Shown here piece by piece: positions 33,214 through 42,800 of a stretch of DNA of 64,000 nucleotides. Below the pieces are notes generated by a model, which was given only the letters and a program-made list of their open reading frames with translations, was not told the DNA's origin and did no database searches. The position numbers and the translations under genes were made by a program. Numbering within the stretch: the first letter of the stretch is position 1; each line of letters starts with the position of its first letter. The DNA comes from a virus: the IMG/VR virus record IMGVR_UViG_3300007754_000004, positions 1 through 64,000 of that record, one strand, 5' to 3'.

Positions 33214-33731
33214 AGGATTATCTTAATCAAGGGGAGGGAGCCGCAACCCTTACAGGTGGTCTCCAAGGTAGGCCCCACCACCCGCACCTGAAGGGGATGA
33301 CAGAGGCTCGGGGAGGTCTGAAGCGAGGGACAGCGAACCTTCTTCATCAAGAGAGTTGAATCTGCTCTCCGATACGTCCTGATAGGACCACCGCAGGGGG
33401 AGCAGACCACATGGACGAGCCCCGGAGCCAACCAGACGTTGACAAACTGGTAAATGCACCGGGAGCACTTCAGAACCTCCGTCCCCGAAAAGGAGCCCTC
33501 TCTGGGGGACCAGTCTGGGTAAAGGCTCTCCGGAAGCTGCCCAGCGGGGCAACCTGACCCGTGCTCGGGTCGTGGGCCCCGCCACCACTCATGGCAGTGG
33601 AGGCACTTCGACAGCTTGCTATCACCGAGCCCGCCCTGTGAGGCTAGGATCCCCCCGTAGCTGCTCCAGCCAGGGCCCGGGTCTCTCGCCTGGAAGCCGG
33701 GTGGGGCTCCAATGGGGGGTTTCCAAGCCAT
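33207..33731 (-). CDS. Cys-rich zinc-ribbon-like protein
   Basis: 174 residues with several CxxC pairs (CLHC, CSRC, CSPC, CKGC), consistent with two or more zinc ribbons. AGGAG lies 7 nt before the ATG, and a phage-type promoter lies at 33752. Nucleic-acid or protein binding is likely. Confidence 0.65.
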   Translation of the reverse strand: MAWKPPIGAPPGFQARDPGPGWSSYGGILASQGGLGDSKLSKCLHCHEWWRGPRPEHGSGCPAGQLPESLYPDWSPREGSFSGTEVLKCSRCIYQFVNVWLAPGLVHVVCSPCGGPIRTYRRADSTLLMKKVRCPSLQTSPSLCHPLQVRVVGPTLETTCKGCGSLPLIKIILC

Positions 33732-33751
33732 CGCTTCGCTCCTACTCCCCG

Positions 33752-33780
33752 CTATACGAACGAGGTCCCCATTATTGCCG
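33752..33780 (-). promoter_or_regulatory. Phage-type promoter
   Basis: The minus strand reads GGCAATAATGGGG, then CGTTCGTATAG, with 20-nt spacing. Its upstream element overlaps the 3' end of the methyltransferase gene at 33772-35187. Confidence 0.6.
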
Positions 33781-35187
33781 GCTCTTGTGGAGGATCATGT
33801 ACACCGTATTGATCCGAGTGCCTGATTCAAGGAAAGACTCAGGGGGGAGATCGGTGAAGAGATGCCCCCACCGGGACTTCTGACTCTTCGCCCAGGCCCG
33901 GAACCGCTTGTGCTTCGCGGTGGTGCCCAGGTCCGCGGAGATAGGCAGCACCGCGACCAGAGTGCCCCCCGGAGCCAGGAAGTCAAAGGCGTGGGTGACG
34001 TGCTCCATCCAGTGAGTCCCGTAGAACGGGGGGTTCATCACCACATGGGTGTAGATCGGATTGGCGGGGAGGTTCAGGAAGTTCGCCGGAATCACGGTGA
34101 GGCGAGGATTGTTGATCCCCTCCAGGGCAGAGACGCGGTCAGGATGAATCTCCACCGCGTCCACCTGACCGGCACCCTGACTCAGAAGATGGCGGACGAT
34201 ATGACCCGTTCCAGCGGACGGCTCCAACACCCGGGAGCCTTCGGAAAAGCGAACCCGATCGAGGATCTTCCCCACGACCGGGCTCGGAGTCGGGTAGAAG
34301 CTGAGATTCTTTGCGGGGAGGCCCGCCTTGGTCTTGAGGCTGTCCGCCGTGTCCCCACGAGGAGCCGCGTCCGGGAGAACCTCCCCGTAGTAGTCCGCCA
34401 GGACTTGATTGGCCTTCTCGACCAGATCATCCCGCCGGAACCAGAGGTGTGCGTTCCCATTCTTGAAACACCGCACGCGGAAATAGGGAGTCTCCGCGTA
34501 GGACTGTCGGGGGTTGTAGCCCCGGCCCCGGGTTTCCTCGATCGCCTTGGTCAGGGCACCGGGCTCCGGCTTCTTGCCGTCCAAGACAGCGAAGACACGC
34601 TCGATATCCGCCATCGTGTCCCGCATCCCGGAGTGGTAATTCCACGACCCCCACGAGTCGAACACGTTGGTCAGAATGATCCGGGTCCCGAGCTTGAACC
34701 CGTCGTGAGACTTGAACCTCCGATCCAAGTGCGTGAAAGCTCTGGCGAGCCCACGCTGAAAGATGAGGTTGGCGTCTGAGAGCAGGCTCTCAAGAATCCC
34801 CCGAACGTTGTCCACCGTGACCTCAGGCACGTCCCCACAGAGATCCTTCTCCAGGTCTTCCTTCGCCTTCCGGTCCATCAGGGTCCCCATCCCTGTCAAG
34901 ACGACGAGGTTCTTCCAGACACGGGCGTCCACGTACTTACGCCACACGTCCAGGGACGCCCCCGGATCGAACTGCTGGAAGAGGCGACGATAGGCCCCAT
35001 CCTCAGAGCGGTCGCGGAGGGCAAAGACGGCAGCCCCGTGAGCCTCCCGGGCGATCACTGCTGCCTCATCCACCATGTCATGACCCGCCTGGATCATCTC
35101 CACAGCTCGCCGCATCCTCTCAATGGAGGCATCGCGGGCAGCCACGATCCGAACGATCGTAGTCCGGGGGATAAGCTCCTGATCCAC
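33772..35187 (-). CDS. Adenine-type DNA methyltransferase with DUF4942-like N-terminus
   Basis: 471 residues. The C-terminal third has the cofactor motif VLEPSAGTGHIV and the catalytic NPPF (VVMNPPFYG), as in N6-adenine methyltransferases. The N-terminal two thirds (AFTHLDRRFKSHDGFKLGTR, then SWNYHSGMRDTMADIERVF) resemble the DUF4942 domain of methyltransferases on bacterial mobile elements. The GTG start has AGGAG 7 nt before it and a phage-type promoter. It could modify phage DNA against restriction. Confidence 0.8.
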   Translation of the reverse strand: MDQELIPRTTIVRIVAARDASIERMRRAVEMIQAGHDMVDEAAVIAREAHGAAVFALRDRSEDGAYRRLFQQFDPGASLDVWRKYVDARVWKNLVVLTGMGTLMDRKAKEDLEKDLCGDVPEVTVDNVRGILESLLSDANLIFQRGLARAFTHLDRRFKSHDGFKLGTRIILTNVFDSWGSWNYHSGMRDTMADIERVFAVLDGKKPEPGALTKAIEETRGRGYNPRQSYAETPYFRVRCFKNGNAHLWFRRDDLVEKANQVLADYYGEVLPDAAPRGDTADSLKTKAGLPAKNLSFYPTPSPVVGKILDRVRFSEGSRVLEPSAGTGHIVRHLLSQGAGQVDAVEIHPDRVSALEGINNPRLTVIPANFLNLPANPIYTHVVMNPPFYGTHWMEHVTHAFDFLAPGGTLVAVLPISADLGTTAKHKRFRAWAKSQKSRWGHLFTDLPPESFLESGTRINTVYMILHKSRQ

Positions 35188-35211
35188 GGGACAACTCCTG
35201 TTGTTGACTTT

Positions 35212-35239
35212 GTATACGACCCGACCCCAGAAAGTTACC
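35212..35239 (-). promoter_or_regulatory. Phage-type promoter
   Basis: The minus strand reads GGTAACTTTCTGG, then GGGTCGTATAC, with 20-nt spacing. It drives the methyltransferase at 33772-35187 and lies back to back with a possible plus-strand promoter. Confidence 0.75.
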
Positions 35240-35243
35240 CCCT

Positions 35244-35266
35244 AAAGTTCCTGGGCTAGCGTATAC
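35244..35266 (+). promoter_or_regulatory. Possible divergent plus-strand promoter
   Basis: AAAGTTCC followed by GCGTATAC resembles the phage pattern, but the spacing is only 17 nt instead of 20. It lies before the plus-strand membrane-protein gene at 35295. Confidence 0.4.
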
Positions 35267-35294
35267 CGGGTATGAGCCAACGTGAGACAAGCCC

Positions 35295-35705
35295 GTGATA
35301 GCCCTTGTTCGTTTCCTGAAGCGGCGTCTCGGGGTGAAGACATGGCATGTAGAGTCAGCCTTCGTCCTCTCGGTGCTGGTAGCCGTCGCTTCCCTGAACT
35401 GGTCCCGTTGGGAGGAGTGGCTTGGGGTAGCCGCTGTTTGGCTCACCTTCGGCCACGCCTCGGTCTCTGACCGGCTCTCTGAGAAAGAAGGACTCCGAGC
35501 AGCCTCCGGGGACCCCAGCATCGTTGAGTGCTGGGAATGGGAGCGGAGGTACTTCTACGGCAAAGAAGTGACGTGGTTCGTCTATTTCCTCGCCTTGGAA
35601 GCGTGGAGTGCCCTGGTGGGGGTGGTGGTCTTCCTCTTCCATCGGAAGTGGAGAGCCCACTGGAGAGCCTACAAGTCAGTTACCGAAGAGACCGGACCAG
35701 AATAG
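35295..35705 (+). CDS. Small multi-pass membrane protein
   Basis: 136 residues from a GTG start. Three hydrophobic segments lie near residues 22-38, 42-58 and 92-115, and the termini are charged. It is one of few plus-strand genes in this half of the window and overlaps the minus-strand gene at 35669 tail to tail. It may be a membrane-modifying or superinfection protein; function unknown. Confidence 0.65.
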   Translation: MIALVRFLKRRLGVKTWHVESAFVLSVLVAVASLNWSRWEEWLGVAAVWLTFGHASVSDRLSEKEGLRAASGDPSIVECWEWERRYFYGKEVTWFVYFLALEAWSALVGVVVFLFHRKWRAHWRAYKSVTEETGPE

Positions 35706-36049
35706 GGATAGGGATAGGAGTAAAGCCCACCCGCCCGCACGTAGAAGGTGTCCCCATCAGAGCAGGCGGCGAAGATGACGTTGGCCTCTTCTGGGGAGCA
35801 CTCTCCAGAAGGGATGCTCATCTCCTCGATCGACTGGACAAGCGCATTGGCCTCAGCCCACTCAGGATCCTTGAAAAAGCGGAAACGAACCCCCGCGGCT
35901 TCCAGGGCTTTCACCATGTCCCTTTGGGGAGCCCCTGAGGACCACTTCGTCGGTGGTCTGGGATAGTAGAAGTGTAAGAGATTGATTCGGACTCCCCGGC
36001 GAGTACAGCCGGGGTGAGTCGGGTCGCCTTGGAACTCCAGACCGAACAT
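35669..36049 (-). CDS. Hypothetical protein
   Basis: 126 residues from the ATG at 36049 (GAGG 5 nt before it). Soluble, mixed fold, Tyr-rich near the C-terminus (GGLYSYPYPYSG). A phage-type promoter lies just upstream. Confidence 0.65.
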   Translation of the reverse strand: MFGLEFQGDPTHPGCTRRGVRINLLHFYYPRPPTKWSSGAPQRDMVKALEAAGVRFRFFKDPEWAEANALVQSIEEMSIPSGECSPEEANVIFAACSDGDTFYVRAGGLYSYPYPYSGPVSSVTDL

Positions 36050-36065
36050 GATCACCTCGGTCCTT

Positions 36066-36094
36066 CTATACGACCGAGGCTCGGATAGTTTCAG
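36066..36094 (-). promoter_or_regulatory. Phage-type promoter
   Basis: The minus strand reads TGAAACTATCC, then CGGTCGTATAG, with 20-nt spacing. This copy is closest to a classical ECF form (TGAAAC, 15 nt, CGTATA). Its upstream element overlaps the stop codon of the gene at 36091. Confidence 0.72.
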
Positions 36095-36849
36095 AAGAGG
36101 ATCGAGTAGGCGGCGAGGTATCTCTTCGTGGACGTGCTTCGGTTCACGAAAGCGAGCCTCAAGGTGGCGGACTTCACGCAGAAGCCTGTAGGCTCCAATC
36201 TGCCTACCTGCGTCCAGGCGAGCCCGTCATTGAGACTCAGGTGGACCTCAAAATCCCCAGGCTCCTGGTTGGTCTCCGTGACGGACTTGACCGCGGGGGA
36301 GTTAGTCCCGCTGGTCGCCCCGTAGGAGGATCGAATGTCGTGGCTGGTGGAGAAATCATAGATCTGCCACCAGACCATAAACTCGTCCGCCCCGACGCCG
36401 CTGGTCTGAGCTGAGATATCAATGGAGTCTGTGACTACGCAGCCGGGGCGAACCGGTGTCACCATGGCATTCTGGGAGAGGATCGCAGTCATACAGGGAG
36501 CGGTGCCCGTCGCTGCGGGGCCCGTACCCCGACCTGTCTGCACCCGAGCAATCGCGGATCCCGGCCCGGTGGTGCTGAGGTCCAGGTCAGCCACGTCGGA
36601 TGCAGACAGGAGAGGGTTGAAAACGATGTTCCCGTATTGGGGATACTGAGCGAGTAACCCAGCTTGAGCCAAGCTGGAGACGTCTCCCCCATCCACAGGA
36701 GAGATGTACGAAGCCGGACCCACCTCGACCTTGGCCCCATCCGGGACGGGAATAATGAACTTCCCGTTGAATGGAGTGGGATCGCCCACCGCCGGGGTCT
36801 TCTCGACCTGAAGAATCTTCAGATCTGCGAAGTTTCCGAGGATCCTCAT
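36091..36849 (-). CDS. Probable virion structural protein
   Basis: 252 residues, Gly/Ser/Thr-rich and beta-rich. The start overlaps the stop of the 3412-residue protein, so the two are made together. The C-terminus (CVKSATLRLAFVNRSTSTKR) looks like a jelly-roll or carbohydrate-binding edge. It may be a partner or tip protein of the fibre. Confidence 0.6.
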   Translation of the reverse strand: MRILGNFADLKILQVEKTPAVGDPTPFNGKFIIPVPDGAKVEVGPASYISPVDGGDVSSLAQAGLLAQYPQYGNIVFNPLLSASDVADLDLSTTGPGSAIARVQTGRGTGPAATGTAPCMTAILSQNAMVTPVRPGCVVTDSIDISAQTSGVGADEFMVWWQIYDFSTSHDIRSSYGATSGTNSPAVKSVTETNQEPGDFEVHLSLNDGLAWTQVGRLEPTGFCVKSATLRLAFVNRSTSTKRYLAAYSILF

Positions 36850-39800
36850 CGGTCATTCCCCAGGTGGTTGACGTTCTCCACATAGGCGGTGCCGTCTGCG
36901 GTCTCGACCTCAAAGGCCGCCTTCACGCTACCCACCCAGCAACCCGCTCCGGTGGAATTGGTCACGTCGCCATTACCCGCGGTGATTTCCAGGTACACCC
37001 GAGCCCCTGGAGGCAACATAGACCCAGATGGGGCCGCGATACCGTACCTCTCCAAGATGTAGTCCAGCCAGTTGCCCACCTTGAAGGGCCTGTCCTTCGG
37101 ACGGAAGCTCCCAGGAGTCAGCCGGCGACCGAACTTCTGGATGCTGGCCGAGTCCGTCGCGTCGAAGTCATCCCCAACCGGGGTGAGCGCGATCGTGAAG
37201 GCGTGGGGACAGGTCGTAGGGACATTGTTGATCGCTGATCCGGCGTTGATATCCGGAGCCTTCGGGTTCTCGCCGCCATGAGCGACCACGATCCCTGTCA
37301 ACGCCTGCGGGCAGACAGCAGGCGGGGTCGTACCCGAGAAATCATCCATGTCCGGCCAGAGACCGCTGGTGAAGGCCGAACGAATTCCGCCGCTCGTAAG
37401 GGAGGACCGAGGCAGAGGGCTTGCGAGCACAAGGGAGTCATCCCGAGCCCCCCAGACGCTCGCCGTGAAGTCCTGAGAGCCCCAGACAATCGGGTTGTGG
37501 GCGTTCCCCAGATAACTGATGGAGCCGTGAAGGTCGTTCGCTGAGGACTCACTGGAGCAGCCGAAGCCGTACTCGGGATCTCCGGTACGCCAGTCAGACT
37601 CCGCGCCTGGAGTGTTGGAGGGGCCCGCGTCCACCCAACGCTCCATCACGTTGGGCATGATATCCCCGGCTTCCCGGTTCACGTACAGGGGAACCACGAC
37701 GGCACCGCCCGCCTTGTGAGTCCCTGTGTTGTCGTCGTGGTTGTACATGACCGTAGGAGCCCGGCCACCGAAGGGGCTGATTCCCGGACCTGAAGCGTAG
37801 GGGTGCTCCTCAAGGGAGATCCCCGACTTGAACTCGCGGGCGTGTGAACCCGGAAGCTCCACGATCAGGTTGAACGCCATGTAGTAGGGGGCCAACGGAT
37901 CACCGCTGGTGTCCACATAGCCCGGGGTGGCTTCCTCACCTCGGCTGGGGAGATTGTTGCCCCAGACGCCGAAGTTTACCCAGAGCCGAAGCAGTCGAGC
38001 ACCCTTGGGCTGCTTCCCCGGGAAGGGAGAGGCGATTCCGCCACCCGGCTGCATCGCCTGGGTGAAGGCGTCCGTCAGGTCCACCCGGAGGGTGGGCATC
38101 GGCTCCTCTGCGTCCCGCTGGTTGTCCGGGCTGGGAACCCAGAGCTGCCACCAAGCAGGTCCAGGAGTCCAGACGTAATTCCGTCCGGTGTCCGCATTCC
38201 AAAGCAGCGTACCCGTCCGGCCGGAGACCATTGACCGATCCATCAGTACCCAGGGCGTCGAGAGATCGAACCCAAGCCCCGAGGTGGTGTTGGTCATCAC
38301 CTTGGGCCCTGTTCCAACATCTACGTCGCCAGAGGTCGTGGCTCCCGGGACTACCCAGGTGCTCGACTTCATGTTGTTGGGGGAGATGGTGACGATCCGC
38401 TCGCGAGCGACCGGCTGGATGGCGTACTGCATCACGTAGTTGTGTCCCCGAGAGGGGATCTCCCCCGACACCGTGTCCGGCCAGAATCCATAAACCCCAA
38501 GAGGGGAATAGAGCAGAGGCCGACCTCGTCCTGAGTCTCCGTTGGTACCAGAGACCACTCGACCCACCTTGATCAGCTCAGTGTAATACTCCTCGCAGTC
38601 TCCCCCGAGGATCAAATCCGCGGTGGTCGGGCACCGGTTGATCCGGAAGATATCCACCTGCTCGTCGATATCATCGCCAGGGTACGGGTTTCCACCCACC
38701 CATGCCTTCGTGGTCAGGGAAGCCCCTGCTTCGGACTGCGAAGCCAAGAGCGTGTTGAACCGGTACTTCGCCGGCCTCTTCAGGTGGACATAAGACCCCG
38801 AGTGCTCTTCCGTCAGGGGAGCTGAGAACACCCACCGGAGACCGGCAGCGGCAGACCGAGAGAAATGCTGGCTGTTGTCTACGATGGGGAGAGCGTTGTT
38901 TCGATCACCGAAGCCCCGGTCAAGCTGAGAGGCGTGACCCGGGTAGGAGTGGAACCCGATCGACATGGGATCACGAGCGTTCCCCGCTGTCGGCATCGTG
39001 TGACCGGTAGACGTAGAGAGCCACTCCACCCGGAGTGCTGCCCGGTTGCCTGTCACCTGAGCCGCTTGGGTAGCGGTGAGCAGGCTCAGGTCGTAGGTGA
39101 CCTCCAGGGAAGCCCCGTTGCTGGACCAGACAATGAACTGAACCCCGAAAGAGGTCGAGAGCCCGTTGAACGCTGCCGTGCTGTTCAACAACGTCACGAT
39201 CCCATCCGGGTCTGCGGAACCCGGAGCCAGGATGGTAGGCCCAGCCGTGTAGAATGAAGCCCCGGTGTTGTCCGTAATCCACAGGGACATGTTGCCGAAG
39301 TCACCCGGCGTCCCGGACATGAGAGATTGATTCGTCCGGAAGTTGCTCGCAGCCTCAAGCAAAGGAGCCCGAGCGACCAGCGGAAGAGCCCCATCGAAAG
39401 TGGTGGAGTGTTTCTTCGCGTCACCCTCTCGACGAAGCTTCCGAACTACGGCTACCGAAGTCGTCAGAGCCGCATTTGCTCCGGTCCCGTCGAACTCGTT
39501 CACAATAGCTGGCTGGACCTCGTAGTTGTCCAGCACGTCAATGACGACCCACCATCCCGTGTACTTATAGTTGTACGTCCCGCAGATGTAGATCATCCGA
39601 CCTACATCCCCCGCTCCGAAGTCACCCCCAGGGGGTTTGAAGGAGTACCGGGTGGAGTAGAAGATCGCGTCGGCGGAGTCGATAGACGTCGTGGGATCCG
39701 TGGCGTCCGTCCACGGCGGAATGAGGCCGCCCCCTACTCCCCGAGGCCCGAGCACCGGGACAAACTCCACGTTCGGAGTGATCCGATACCGGTGACCCAC

Positions 39801-42800
39801 CAGGGGCCGACGAACCTGCTCAATTTCCTGATCCGAAGCAGCGACCACGACGGTGACCGTGTCAATCCGATCACCGAAGCCGTTGGAGGTACCGTTCACC
39901 GTGTCCGCTTCCGGGTCTTCGCTCACGTCCACGTAGGGCCCGATATCGTAGACCACCTGAAGCTCGTTGGTCACGCCCCCGTGGTTGATGGTAATGCTCC
40001 CGTTGATCGGACCGCGGGTGCCATTCCCCAACTCTCCGGAGAGGGTGTTCACGTTCGTGTAAGCGAACTCTCGACCCAGGTGCCCGGCGGTGAAGAAGCA
40101 CCCGTTGGACACATCCTCGATGACCATCCCATCGAGGATCCGCATCTGCTCCGCGGTCCCGCTATTGGGGTAGTCCCCCGTAACGCTGCGGCTGCGAGAG
40201 TGCCGGTACGCCTGAGACAGGACCCCCGGACCTGCTTCGTGGGAAGCCGGCCCTTCGGTCCTGTCCCCATCCTTGGTCCTCTCCGCGGAAGAGAAACACA
40301 TCTCGGGGCTGATTCCGAAATCCGTGGTCTTGTTGGCCCGGAATTCATACAGCGGGGTGTCCGTCGGGGTGCTTCCCACCGCGGTGTCGGTGACGAAATC
40401 CGCCCACCCGCTACCCGCCATCGTCGGGGGGCCCTTCGGGAGGAGGAGACACTCCCCGAATGTCGGGACCTCAATCCCACGGATACCCGAGCTGGGTGCC
40501 CCCAGAAGGGCGTTCATACCCTGGTGACCACCCTTGGCGTCGATTACCCGGAAGGGCCTCTCATAGCGGACGGTACCCGGCGAGCGGAACCTGATGCCCG
40601 ACCAGGGAGCCGGGAAGAGGCTGTCATTCGGTGTGATGTGGATATTGGGTTCGTCCGTACCTCCCAGATCAGGACTGGTCCTGGCGATGAGCAGTCGGGC
40701 GGGGCTCGCGAATGAACTCGCCGCGACAGCGTTCTCCTTCAACCTGAAGGGCAACCCCTGAGCCGCTCGGGCATCTTCAAACTGGAGAGAGCCGTGGGGG
40801 CCTACGACCGTGGCGTCCTCAAAGAATTCAACAGTGTTGAACGTAGAGGGGACGCTGGGGGCCCCGTGGCTCCGAGACCTGAAGTGGGAGGTCAGGGGCC
40901 ACGCCGACGCCTGACCGACGACGGAGAATCCCGCGAGGGTCTCCATCTCTACCGGACGGGGAGTTGCCCGGAAGGCGGAAGCCATCACCAGACCGAGGCC
41001 GCCATCCAACAGGACACCGGGACCAAGTCGCTGAGTGTGTCCGACGAAGCTGACACGCCCCGCCCTGTCCATCGCGAATTCTCCCCAGGTGCTCGCAGAG
41101 GAGAGGTCGTCGAGCCCGTCAGCCCGAGCCGTCGCATGGACTACCGCTCGGGCATAGACGTGGTGGGTGGTGGTCGTGCCGGGAGTCCCGGACCAGGAGA
41201 ACCAAGCGTGGCTGGTGACCCGTCCCCGGGAGTCTTCAGAGGATCGAATACCCAACAGCCGAGCCGCTCCTGGGAGCGGCCAGCGATCGGTACCCGGACC
41301 ATCCCGGAAGACCGGGATCATCTCCATCGGGAGATCTTCCCGCCCGAGCCAGCTCGGATCCAGGCTCATCCCGTGGATGCCCTGCGGGGCACCAGTCGGA
41401 GAACCTCCGGGATCCACTACGTCCGCGACGTAAACCTTTTCCGTCGCCTGGATATCCGCGTAAATGCCCCAGGGGTGACCCTGAAGCTGGTTGGCCCGGA
41501 CACTCTCCGGAACAAAGCTTTCAAGGGTCGCCGCGACGTTAGCATCATTCGCAGGCGGGACCGCGTACCTCTCAACGCGGAGCTGGAGGACAGAGACGAC
41601 GGCGGAGGCCGGGAGAGTGCCGTCTTCCATGTCCCGGATGTTTGCGGTCGATCCCGTCTGACCGGTCGCGAGGGAAGTCAGAGCCGGGAACTTGCTCTCC
41701 AGCTCAGCACTCAACCCGGACATGGTGATCACCGGAGCCCCGACGATCCTCCACACCCCGTTGTTGTTGTCGCTGGTGTATCCCCCAGACGTATCCTCAA
41801 GCTGGAGATACTTGCCCTCAAGGAAAGGCATCAGGACAGGCATGTCCGGATTGCCAACCCACCACGCTGCCCGAAGAGCACCGATCGCGTCGGCCCCCCG
41901 GATCAAGTCGTCCTGGGTACCGGGCCAGTCAAGCTGACCCGATGCCATGAGGAAGGCGTGGAGGTCGGCCCGGGTCAGACCCAGGCTTACCGTCGCCTCC
42001 TGAATGAACATGGTCTCGGCAGCACTACCCGCTCGTCGAGCAGCTCCGAAACCGGAGATCGCGTGAGCCATCCCGTTGTCGTAGCCACCCGTTGCAGCGG
42101 GGCCGACCTCCATGAGGTTCCACCCGACGGAGCCCTTAACGGCCAACATCCGACGGACGTAGGCAGTCGCCTGCGTGGAGGCCAGAGGGCGGGGATTGGT
42201 CAACCAGATCTGAGCGTCACCAGACACCCTGAGACCCGCCACACCGCCGACATGGGCTCCCCCGGCGTAAGACCCCTTGGGGAGCCTCTGGAGGCTCTCA
42301 GAGGTGCTCTCACCGGTCGCAAGGCCCTGATCGTAAACGCCACCTGAGTCCGGGGCGGGCCAGTCGAGGTTACCCAGGGCGACCGAAGTCGAAAAGACCC
42401 CGCTCTCAAGGAAGGTGGTGGTGACCTGAAGAGGGGAAGCCGCGAGACCCTCTCCCACAACCGGCGTGGTAAACGAGACACCGGGGAGAGCTGAAGGCCC
42501 GATCAGGCTGATGAGGTCTACTCGACCTCCGCCGACCAGGACACCGGAGAATGAAGATGTAGCTGTGGTGTCTGCCGAGCCTCCGTCAAGCCCCTGTCCG
42601 TACTCATCCGACGTGTTGGTCAGTGCCGTATTGGCGTGCTTCGCCAGTGACCTGAAAGCGGAAGCGAACTGGTTGAATCCCGGTCGGGGAATGATCGAGA
42701 CTTCCAGGTCCGTCGAAGCGGTGTTCGCCGTAGGGGAGAACGCTCCAATGGACGTGGGCTGGAAGCCCTGAGGGAGGAGATGACCATCCGTGGTCTCGTA

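Noticed and set aside
39327-42347. Two long plus-strand frames (39327-40715 and 40794-42347) opposite the giant fibre gene
   Set aside because: They are shadows of the minus-strand fibre gene, Arg/Pro/Gly-rich with no domain or ribosome binding site.
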